Under the pieces are notes generated by a model, which was not told where the DNA came from, did no database searches, and worked only from the letters and a program-made list of their open reading frames with translations. Position numbers and translations under genes: made by a program. This document shows positions 1 through 11,200 of a DNA stretch of 64,000 nucleotides, piece by piece. Position 1 is the first letter of the stretch. Each line of letters starts with the position of its first letter. Source of the stretch: Patiria miniata (taxonomy: Eukaryota > Echinodermata > Asteroidea > Valvatida > Asterinidae); NCBI RefSeq assembly GCF_015706575.1, contig NW_024037072.1, forward strand, positions 5,213,001 through 5,277,000, written 5' to 3'.

Positions 1-784
1 CTTCGGATTTCTGAAGAGAAGTTGCCAGCTGAGCTCAGATGTCCAAATACTGATAAATGACGAGTGTCGCCTCCTCCAGGGACGGCAAGCTTCGGCACAA
101 AAGGCTGAAGTCAAGAAAAGCTTCCTCAGCCATGTCCACTGCTTCACAACATCCCGGGAACAGGTGCGGTTCTACGGGGGGGCTAATAAGCAAACTCTAA
201 ATAGGCCCCCCCCCCCCCCCCACCTATTGACTTTCGGAGGCGTAAGTGTCTGGAAAAAATAACTGGTCAACATTTCAGCACGCCTCCCTGAAAAAATTCT
301 GGATCCACCGTGCTAGCCCCCCCCCAAATATTGGTTCTAGAACCGCGCCTGCCCGGGAAGTGGCAAGACTCCAACACTGGAAGCAACGACTGGGAGCAAA
401 CGCCCACCGATTGTCATGGTTAGACTATAACAACGGCGGAAAACCTCCCCACAGGTACTACATCGACATGGGTTCAATGGAAAACTATCAGCCGCTTGAG
501 AACCAGGACTAGCCGATCACAGACCCGCCTTAATCAAATGGAGCTGCAAAAGTGGTTCAGCTGCATGTAGTTGTGGAGAGGCAGAGTTGTATCACATCCT
601 GTAGTGCCAGAGATTTCTACCTGCCTAGGTTCAAAGATGGCATAGACCCAGTAAACAGGACGGTATTGGGCCGATACCATCTAATTATGGGTTTGTTATG
701 GCAGTACCATACAGTTTAAACGGTACAAGACCAGAAGCGGGCTAATGCTGGCTCGATTGCGCCAAAACGCGCCCTAATAAATGG

Positions 785-1085
785 CAAACGGTAATGGTAA
801 CACCGTTCAGAGCCTGCATCGGACCAGTGCTGGTCTTTTTAAGGCAAACAATAACAGCAAGACGGCGCTCAGCCTGAACCAGCCATTGCAGGTCCTCTTA
901 CGATAAACCAAGACGGTAAAAGTCCTGAATCGGGCCGATGTTGGTCCCTTTATGGGAAACCATAATGGCAAGACGGTACACAACCTGAATGTGACCGGTG
1001 CCGGCCCTTTCAAGTCAAACCATAATGGCAAAAGGGTACATAGCCTGAATCGGGCCAGTGTTGGTCCTTTGACAGCAAACCATAT
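785..1085. repeat. 60-bp minisatellite, about five diverged units
   Basis: A unit with a core like CCAGTGTTGGTCC, then AAACCATAATGGCAAGACGG and AGCCTGAAT, recurs with cores at about 823, 883, 935, 995 and 1055. The period is 60 bp, with one unit of 52. Units are diverged. A minus-strand open frame across it is a by-product of the period being a multiple of three. Confidence 0.8.
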
Positions 1086-1100
1086 TGCCGCCGTTTTAAG

Positions 1101-1500
1101 TATCTGGACAAACTGACCATTTGACACGATCTGAAATATATGTAGTACTAATCCAAATTGTTTAGTTGCGCTCCATGACCCTGAAAATATATGGGTAGAC
1201 ACCAAGATTTAGATCCTTAGTGGCTTAAAGATGCAATACACGTATTCGGAGATTTAGGTTTTAAATGGTGGCCATGTTTCAAATACAAGATGGCCACAAC
1301 ACTGTATTTGGATAAACTAACCATTTAACACTATCCCAAATGGTACAGTTGCATTCCTTGACCCTGAAAATGTATGTTTAGACACCAAAACTTTAATCCT
1401 CAGTGGCTTAGAAGATGAGATATTGGTAGATATAGATTTTTAATGGCCGCCATCTTTAAAATCCAAGATGGCTGCCATAATGTCATTGGATAAGTTGGTT
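1101..1500. repeat. tandem duplication, unit about 200 bp
   Basis: Two copies, near 1101-1300 and 1301-1500, share an ordered series of blocks: TTGGATAAACTAACCATTT-like, CCATGACCCTGAAAAT-like, TTAGTGGCTTA-like and a final AAGATGGC block. The start of a third unit is visible near 1483. Identity is moderate, so the duplication is old. Confidence 0.7.
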
Positions 1501-2180
1501 CCTATCAAAAATTGAAAGCTAAGGCATTAAGGAGCATGTATGGAAAATTTGGCGCTTTTGTCCGGAATGTCCACATCCATTCACTAAGCTGCCTGACTAT
1601 AAGATTAATCATAACATTTTGAGATTAAATGGCCCTATCCCAGGGACTATAATTACCGCCCAAAGAAACTCAAAAGTACATCAAAAAGGTGCCGTTAGTA
1701 ACCGTGGAATTGCCCTAAGGTCGTAGGAGTCATTTTAGAACGATAAAAACACCTTAATAAGGACTTATAAAACAAACTAAAAGGTACATGCACTGTATAC
1801 AGTCGTCTGTTACACCATACACATTAATGAGACAAGGAACCGTTTTCATTTTCTCACAAGTGCTGTTGTTGGTGTTCGCTGTGGATTGAAGTACTACAGG
1901 AAGCACTATTGTTTGGTTAGTGTTTTACAGTATGGTTGCAGAACTTTTACAGTACAGGGCTGTTCCCATTGGACTTTTCAGCTCCCAGATATTTACCGTG
2001 GCTGCGCAGAACTCTTCCATGACCACTTTCAGCCAGGTAGTTTCACATCACGGTTACGGTAATTTGACAGGAACATTACTTTACCATCTGTCCCCATTGG
2101 ACTTGATATTCTCATTCAACAGGAAAGTCGCGGTAGGTTAAACCAAAACAAGTCCAATGGGAACACTGCTTTAGTCTTAC

Positions 2181-2266
2181 CTCTTTCTTGCCTTTCTTGT
2201 TGTCCTTTTTACCATCTTTCTTCACCTCTTCTTCCTTGTGTTCTTTCTTTTTCTTCTTAATTTCAC
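2181..2266 (-). CDS. MYCBPAP: MYCBPAP exon, Lys-rich tail (last exon seen)
   Basis: The acceptor is ACATTCCAG before the exon and the donor is GTAAGA after it. Two bases complete a codon begun in the 16-kb exon (A+GT gives Ser), then 28 codons follow, almost all Lys, Glu, Asp and Gly, ending in phase 0. A basic low-complexity tail is also found in MYCBPAP relatives. Nothing that continues the frame was recognised between 1 and 2180, so the 3' end of the gene probably lies to the left of the window. Confidence 0.8.
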
Positions 2267-5200
2267 CTGGAATGTTATATATCCAGATAGATTAATAATT
2301 TTAAAATTAAAGTACTCTTTTTGTGCGCTTTCAACTGCAACAATGTTTCAAATTGACTTTTTCACAAGTAAATGCATTACATGAATATAATCAATGTCAC
2401 AAAGAGGAAAGCACATAACTACACTGGACTACATAAGTGGAGATGCTGATTAAATCAGAAAAGAGAAGACACTGTATGTCAAAAGGCGGTGGTATTTGTA
2501 GGCATATGCTGGAAGACACAACATTTTGCTGTAAAGACAGGAAAATGTTTTTGTGACAAACACCCATCTTCCTGAGCGATGCCCTTGACGATTATCAGGA
2601 TGGGCTGTGTGAGCTGGGCACTGAGAATGGCTTTGATTTACCTTACATTGTTTTTTCAGTTTGTCCAGCTTGTTGCTCAAAGCCCGTTCAGAGGAGAAGG
2701 ATCACTTGATTGGAATGGTATACACTATCTACCGTACAGTGGGACACAACATCAGATTTCATAGGAACCTAGACATTTTAACAGCTGTTTGTAACACCAG
2801 GATGAACTATATGTACCATATGTCATCTTTAGCAAACAAGAGGCAGTTCGAGACAGCACAGAATCACCTTTTTTCAGTACATGAAGCCACTTAGCGCCAG
2901 TCAGGAAAGGAGAACTGAGTAAGTTTTACACTATGTGAAAAAAGGGGTCACACACAGATCGCATTGTAAAAAAGATAAACGCAGGGATTTCATCTCACCT
3001 CTGGGTGAGCAACTACTTTAATAGGCACACAAGAGACACACAGTGACCAACTGGGTTTCCTCAACATATCAAAGACCAGGGCCCAATTTCATAGCGCTGC
3101 TTAACAGCCGACTTTGTGCTTACCGAGCCTCCATCTATTTCATAGGGACCGTTAAGCAGTAAGCACAGCGAAAGCACGCTTAACCCCAGAAGAAAAATTT
3201 GCTTAAATCAGTGACGTAACAATATAATCTCCATGCACGTGCAACCGTTAGCATGATTGTCTGCAGCATGATTGTCTGCTATAGTAAGCACAACTTTTCT
3301 GCTTACTATTAAGCAGTGCTATGAAATTGGGCCCATGCTTTGCCTCCCCTGCTTTGAGGACTAAGCAGCTTTGCCGCAATTTGACCGCTTCACAGGCTAT
3401 TCGCCCTCCTTTTTGAGAAAGTCTTCCGCTTTTGTAAGCCATAAACCTTGACAACGACATGTTTTTTTTAAAACAGCAAAGCACATTCAATCAAGGGCCA
3501 ATTATCAGAGATGTATCCAAGTCATTTTTTTCTAAGTCAAGACCCAAGTCACATTTCAGCAAGTCAAGTCTTAGGTAATCTTTTTCCAAGTCAAGTCTCG
3601 AGTCAATGTTTCACAAGTCAGGTCAAGTCCAAAATCAATTTTTTTCAAGTCTAGTCAAGTCTCGAGTCTTTTTGTTTTAAATATTAGATGCACATAGTCA
3701 CATACTACGTACAGGAACCAGTTTATGTGTTCGACGATGGAGCCTTAGTAGAGATGGGGATGGGGTTATCAAAATGTGCATCGTATATCAAGTAAGTATT
3801 GTATCTAAAGAGTCTTAAAAATGCATTTTGATATATTTTCAAACTTGTTCCATCATGTTGAATGTTTGAAGGATGTCTGACAAAATGTCCATCCGAACGT
3901 TTTCGTTCAATGCATGATGTGAATTCTTTTTGCTTTATGGTGGACTGGGGGTAGCAGCTGTTTTGCAGTCATTTAAACCCTAGTTGCATTTAGCACGCTT
4001 ACGGCAAACCACTCAATGTGTACATAGGTGTAGCCTATGGTCTCTAAGGAATGACCACTCTATATCCATTAATGGATGGTACTCAGATTATGCACAGCAC
4101 AAACTTCACCTTGCATGTATTAGGTCAAGTATGATACGTTGTCCATAACACGTGCATGGTGCTAGTCATGTCCCTGACATATGGTAAGCTCAGGATGCCA
4201 ACTATCGCATGCTGGTTGCTAATTCGCTATGTACATGTATATCTGCATTCTTTTCAACCGTGTCAGCAAGTCAAATTTATTAAAGTCAAGTCAAGTCCTG
4301 AGTCATTTTCCAAAGTCAAGTTAAGTCTTACAACATGTAAGTAAAAAAATAGCCACTCAAGTCCGCCTCGAGTTGTTTGATCGTAGCAGCTCATTCTCAT
4401 TGACATAACAGCAAAACTTGGAAGTTACAGAATAATCAAGGCTGTTGTGGTGACCACCCCCATGCCAACTTTGACCTATCAACATTTCGTCACACTTTCG
4501 CGAGTCGCTGGTATCTGTACATAGTATGAGCTCTACCATAGACTTTTTGTTGGTTACGAGCACGTGCGAAGGATGTTTCCTTTTTCTAACGTCATGAATG
4601 TCGAACTTACGTTTTTTTAGAAGTGCTGAGTTCACCTTAATTCATCATGTAGTTCTTCATCAATTTCAAGTAGTTATTTAGTACTTGTCGTCTTAGTCCG
4701 TCCGTCAGTAACTTGAGAACATTTGTACATACGCATTCGCAGAACTATCGTCCGTTCTGTCTCGCAGTCATTGAAGCAACGTTGGCCAATCACTGTGCAG
4801 GAGAACAGTGTAGGAAACCGTTGCGGGAAGGTGTACCACTCATCTGGCAACAAGCTCCAAGGCAGCCTCCATACTCACAAGGACAAGAAGGACTCCTCTT
4901 CCAAGGCGGGAGTCTACCGCATTCCATGTGAATGCGGCAAAGTCTACATCGGCGAAACCAGTTGGAACCTTCCCACTAGGCTCAAGGAACACAGAGCACA
5001 TGGACGGCGAGGGGATTTTGAAAAATCAGCCATTGTCAAACATTCCCACATCAACGACCACAAAGTTGATTGGGATGCGGCCGAACTCATCGCACCGATC
5101 CAGTTCTGGCATCCAAGACGCATACGGGAAGCCATCGAGATCCGTAAGCACAACACAGTTCTGCAAGACATCGGGTTTCACCTCAACAACATCTGGCTCC

Positions 5201-8200
5201 CACTTCTCCAGACTGATGGGTCTCCTATACCCTAGGTCCTCAGCTACCACCTTAGACTGATGGGTCTCCTATACCCTAGGTCCTCCCTCTACTGACACTG
5301 CAACCCTACTGTTCCACTTCAGTGGGCACCAAGCTTGTTCTAGGATCCTGTCTACTTGGCATCCTCACAGGGTGCAACTTCACACTTCATTGACTTCGCC
5401 TTTGCTAAGGCACTCTCCTGAAGACGATCAGAGCATACTGACCAGAACGTCGAGTTTATACCTCTGGTTCTTTTCAGAACCATTCTGTTAGTGAGAAATT
5501 ATTCGCACATGTTGTTTCCGCAAACCATTCATTGTTTAGTATCTCCACCATGCAAAGCCTCAAATCTTACTTATCTTCGCTCTACGGGGAGCTGGTAACC
5601 AACCAGGTTAGGTTGTATGAACGGACGTCAATTCGGCGTTCTAAACTCATCAACAACTTAACCTTCCTCAAGCGATGCCGCGACTCTAAGATAACTCCTG
5701 CCGGTCTGCGTATCCGTGATCCCATATGCAATAACCGGTCGGATGACATCCTCCGGAGAGCCAGTTCCGCCCTCATCCAAGAATGCATCTCCTTCACCAG
5801 ACTACAACTCGCCATTCTCGACCAGCAGATCACCGACACGGAAGAGGATCTCCGCTCCACCTTGGAACCAGTCCACTTCGACAGGATTTGTTCTCTCACT
5901 ACTTCTTCTAGCCAGTTTGTGTTCTCCACCACTCGTAAGAAACAACTTAGGAAATTCTACCGCCTGGAATGCAAGGAACGGAATACTCCGACTCCTTTCC
6001 ACCGTAACCGTAGCCCGCCAACTGGATCTCTTATATCCTGGCGTCGTCCATCTCGCCTACATAGCCCGCCAACTGGATCTCCTATATCCTGGCGTCAGTC
6101 TTCTCGCCCGCGTAACCTGCCATCTGGATCTCCTATATCCTGGCGCCATCCACCTCATCTCTGTAGTCAAGACACCTTCACCAAGCATACTGTAGTCAAC
6201 CTCAGCAGCCGACAGCTGAACAGTACAGAAACGAAAGTTCTGTCCCTTGGCATGAACTTTGCTGTTCCTCCAAGGTCCGTACTCATCGAGAGCATCATCC
6301 AGTCGACAGAGCCAGCCCTCAGACACCTCAACAAGACAGCAGCCAATGGCGTCCGCATCAAGATGAATGAAGTCCTCCGCAAGGCTCGCCCAGCTAAACT
6401 TCTACAGACGACTCAGACCCTCCAGTTCGATCTGTCCCAGGTTCTTTGGTAAACCGAAGATTCACAAACCTGAGATCCCTCTGCGCCCCATAGTTGCTTC
6501 TCGAGGTTCCCCCACCTTCAACACAGCCCAACACTTAGCCAAAATCCTCGGACCCTTGGTGGGTCACACACCACACCATGTGGCGAACTCTTCCCAGTTT
6601 GTCAGCATCAGAAACCTCACTGTCCAACCCACTGACTTGCTTGTCAGTTTTGACGTCGTCTCACTCTTCACCAATGTCCCCACAGGCGAGGCCTGCAAAC
6701 TAGCTAAGGAAAGACTTGAACATGATACCACTCTTGCTGAACGCACAGACCTGTCCCCCGACCAAATTCATGATCTGTTACTAACATGTATCTCTTCAAG
6801 TTGTTTTCAGTGGCAAGGCAAGTTCTACGAGCAAACGACTGGGACCTACATGGGATCTTTTTTATCCCCGGTCCTAGCCGACATCTTTATGGAGGAGTTC
6901 GAGTCTTCCTCCCTCCTCACAGCGGATCTTCGGCCGAGCCTGTGGCTACCAACCCACACCGACCGCTATCTCCAACAGCGGTGTTTCATCATCCCAGCAT
7001 CAAGTCATCGGTCAACCGCACCCTAGTACAGAGAGCCTTTGAGGTCTGCGACCAAGACAACCTCAAGCGTGAACTCAAGCACATCCAGGCGTCACTACAA
7101 CGGAGCGGCTACAAACCCAACCGCATCACGATCAGCAAACCTGACCAACGGGTCTCCTATACCCAAGGTATAGGAGGTATAGACTGTTAAAATAGTACAG
7201 AGAGCCTTTGAGGTCTGCGACCAAGACAACCTCAAGCGTGAACTCAAGCACATCCAGGCATCACTACAACGGAACGGCTACAAACCCAACCGCATCATGA
7301 TCAGCAAACCTGACCAACGGGTCTCCTATACCCAAGGTATAGGAGGTATAGACTGTTAAAATAGTACAGAGAGCCTTTGAGGTCTGTGACCAAGACAACC
7401 TCAAGCGTGAACTCAAGTAGCACCGGTAGCAGCTTGGGATTTGCCCTTGGTCTTGCCACCCTTGCCGCCCCGTTTTTCCTCTTTTTGTTCAGTTCCCACT
7501 GCATCAGTCGGATTAAGCAAATCTTTAACGTGCTCTGCCCGACCTGCTTGGTCTCTAGTCTGGCGGGATGGCAAGACGTCACTGTCTGCCGAGCCAAGCA
7601 CAGAAGACGAAAATAGGAATTGGGATTGACGAAAATAGGAATACAGATAAAGACGAAGTACTCAATTATCAGTAAGGTACTGTAAGAAACGTCTTATCTG
7701 TCCTGCTATAAGGCCAAAAAAAAAAGTCTCCGGTTTCAGGTATGCGTGCGCGTCGCCGTAGCCATGCGCGTCGGCAAAGTGAAAACATTTTTTTTTTTTC
7801 AATGTAAGATGATGTCTCAAAACCGCCAAACTCACTGGTTTGACTGGAATCCTACTGCTGCACAATTTTAACGTGTTTTAAATGGGGTTACGATTGAGTA
7901 TAAGCTTTATGTGGCCTCTCTGGACTCCCATATATTTTGCACTAAATTTAGTCTGGCACCATTTGCAGTCATCAGCCGACATTTGAAGGAAAAAAAAAGT
8001 CCCCCCCCCAAAAAAAGCCGCGTTGCTGCACCACTTTAGGGGCAAGCTCCATACCAGAAACCGGAGACTTTTCTTGGCCTTAGAGAAAAGAGGAAGCCGA
8101 CATGGCGCTCGTGGCACAGGGTAGTGTGGGTAGCATTATAGAGGGCGCTGTTGTATAAACTCTTAGCGAATGGAACCTGGCGGTAAGGGGAATATGCAAA

Positions 8201-11200
8201 TGTAGTGGCTCTACAGGTAAGTGAGTGAAGTAGACTTGAAAGGATACAGAAACGAGTTTGTAGGACCATTATGGGGAATCAGTACACTTCATATTTGGAT
8301 GCGCTCAACCTATGTAACTTGGATGCACTAGATAGCATAAGAGAAAGGCTCAAAATTTGCTAATGCACTTGGCACTAATTTTAAGAACGACTCACTCAAT
8401 TGCTCCCCCCCCCCCCCCCCCCCACGAGGCTAGCAAGTCATGGTAGGAACCTTAGGAACAGTAACCAAATAACTCAACTCAAAAATGTTTTTTTTTTTGG
8501 GGGGGGCTGCATGTTGTCCCTCCTTTCTTGTATAGTTCTGTTTCCGTGGTTATGTGGTATTTTTTTACGTACAAATTAAATGTATTGCCTGCCTATTTTA
8601 CTCATTTTTTTTATTATGCAAGTTTTAATTGTTTTTAAGATTGTTTTTAATGCAATTGTCTTTTGGAATTTGGCCCTCTGGGCCACGATTTGAGACAAAT
8701 AAAAGAAATAAAATGAAATGAAAAGTATGGTGTGGGGTGCCAAACCTACATGTACATGTTTTCTTGTTTTTACAAAATTCGAAAACTTCAAATAGAGCAC
8801 TTCCCATTGTTCTTAAGCTTCCACCATTCTACCCACCAAACTTGCACCAAATTGCAAACGAAAAAAACCAAAAAACAAACAAATAGCAATTGATCCTGCA
8901 TACTGTTACAAACTCTTGAAACATTGCAATAATCAAAAGAGAAAATTGTTGGACTAATACATACCTCCCCTTAGATTGTCATTGGAGCCAAGAACTGCCA
9001 AGGTTGATATTAAATTGTGTCAGCAACATGCAGTTGTAGCCAGTGTGGTACACAGCAATTATCCGTTCAGGAGGAAATAATAGAACAAAAAAAACCATCA
9101 ATATCTGATCAGTGAACTAAAGTGTTTTATTTCATTTTTATTCAATATAATAATAATAGCTCTGAGGCTGCGGGACACAGCTTGAGTCAAGTTGTTCCAA
9201 CGCGGATAAGCGTTAGATCTCTTATTTTGTTGTGCATATTGTAAATAACAATTATAATAAGAATCCTACAGAAGACGCTCGAGCTCTGAGGATGCGAGAT
9301 GCAGATTGAGCCGAGTTTTTCTAACACGGATACTATCCCTTATCTGGTTGTGCTTATTGCAAATAATAATAATAAGAAGAATAATAATAATAATAACTAG
9401 ACTTATGTTTGTGGACAAACACAGGGCTGTTTCGGTAACTTTTTTGTGACATATATGTGACATGTAAAGTTTTAAGTATAAGTTCCATACAGAAAGGATG
9501 TGTAGTTCTGTTTATAATAAATGGTGGCATATAAATATGTGATTACATTCTCATGGCTTTTAATTATAATGTCACGTCACGTGATGACGTCATGATGACG
9601 TCAGATCAATTTTCATCTATAATCATCCTTAACCTACTGCTAGAGGGCGCTCTAACTTTTTATGACGTCACTGTTATGTTTTTGTAAAGAAAAACTTAGC
9701 CAGAGCATACATCGTTGAAGGCAAGTTCACATTTTTTACCAATTTTAAACTACAAGGCACTTCCGGTTTCAACCGGAAGGAAGGGTCACGTGATTTTGCA
9801 TGTAATATCAATAATGAAAACCCTGGATTATTCTATCAATTCCCGCAAATGTCAAGTTCAGGTCTCTCAAGGTTGATTTTATATTGATTTTCAAAGATAA
9901 CATCTATTGATCTTTAACGTGACGTTACGTGACCCATGATGACGTCATTGTGACGTCACTTCAATTTTCATCTATAACACATCCCAACTTTCAACTCAAT
10001 TGGCCCTGTAGTTCTGTAGATATAGGCCTTCAAAATGTGCACCTATAATATGACGTCACATGCCATGTGATGACGTCATTGTGACATCACTTCCATTTTC
10101 ATCTATAACATATCCCGGTCTAGATACATACCAGGTTTCAACCAAATCAGACCTGTAGTTTTGGAGATATAGGCCTTCAGAATATGCACCTATATTGTGA
10201 CGTCACGTGACTGGTGATGACGTCATAATGACGTCAATGTTCGGCACACAGCGGCAGGTGCTGGGCTAAGTGTGTGCCAAGTATAAAGGCAATCAGATTT
10301 GATTTTAGTGGCCAAAGTGCCTTGGACGAAACAACATGTACAAATGCTATGGGCAAAATGACTGAAAAAGAAAAATAAAAAAAAAAAAAAAAAAAAATCT
10401 TAACGAAAACAAAGGCTGTTTCGGCAGGTTGCCAAAACAGCCAATAATAAGTATTACCCTGGATTGCTCATTTGGGAGACTTCCACATAGACTTGTGCAC
10501 ACATTTTTTCAAACTTAAATGTGCCCCAACCCAATTTTCCCTAGTCCTTTTTCCACGTATTTCGGTATGTTTACTATTTAGACCACGAGCAACAAATATA
10601 ACTTAATTGTGACAAAAAATTTGTGCCTCTAAAGGAGGGCTGTGACATTATGGAGACATGAAAATGTCTCCCTCATGACCGATGTCTCCCATCGTGCGAA
10701 GAAATTACGATAACGTGTCTCCTTAGTGGTACCTTTACACGTATAATAATAAGTATAATAATTTAAAGAGGTTGTGGAATGCTCGAAGACATTTCCGTCA
10801 TTTTTCGGGTATATGTAGCCTAGGGTGTGATGAAATAAAAACGACTATTGTTTCTGTCATGAAATGAATACAAAAGGTATTTTTGAGAGCTGTTTTTCAG
10901 GTCCTGTTTCGACCCGAACTTGCAATTTGTGTAAAAGTCGTCGTTGGGGGCAGCAAACAAAACATAGTCAATCGTGACGTAATAAACAGGACTCCCGATG
11001 CAGCGTAGTTCCAGCGAAACTTTTTGCAAATCACTCCGCGCAACGACATGACTTTGTTTACAATTACACTGAGCGACATTTTGTATGGGCAGCCACATGC
11101 TCCATAAATTCAACTGTAGTTGGCAACAGCTTTTACCCCCGAAATTCTAATGGGCAAGTTCAGAATTTAATAGGAAGATATCTCCATTGACTTTTTGGTA

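Larger units (their letters stand above)
1..2180. other. non-genic stretch at left edge
   Basis: Apart from the two tandem-repeat blocks listed separately, I see no host exon here. Around 515-620 the plus strand reads like a decayed LINE C-terminus with a Cys-rich knuckle (CKSGSAACSCGEAELYHIL), at low confidence. Short poly-C runs lie near 208 and 318. Open frames at 246-512 and 1920-2141 show no recognisable product. Confidence 0.4.
2267..7423. other. intron stretch between last two candidate MYCBPAP exons
   Basis: It contains an inverted-repeat element, a region of AAGTCAAGTC-type repeats and the Penelope-like cluster, all listed separately. Between 2267 and 3078 I see only AT-rich intron sequence with unassigned short frames, and between 4345 and 4715 nothing recognisable. 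Confidence 0.6.

Noticed and set aside
246..512. An 88-codon plus-strand frame near the left edge
   Set aside because: No recognisable domain. It may be decayed LINE coding sequence, but there is not enough to call it.
807..1205. A 132-codon minus-strand frame with repeated peptide words
   Set aside because: It is explained by the 60-bp minisatellite, whose period is a multiple of three. The peptide has no domain.
9572..10235. A CRISPR-like or operator array suggested by regularly recurring short palindromes
   Set aside because: The spacers are themselves related, the context is an animal intron, and a second dispersed copy exists. It is a repeat family.
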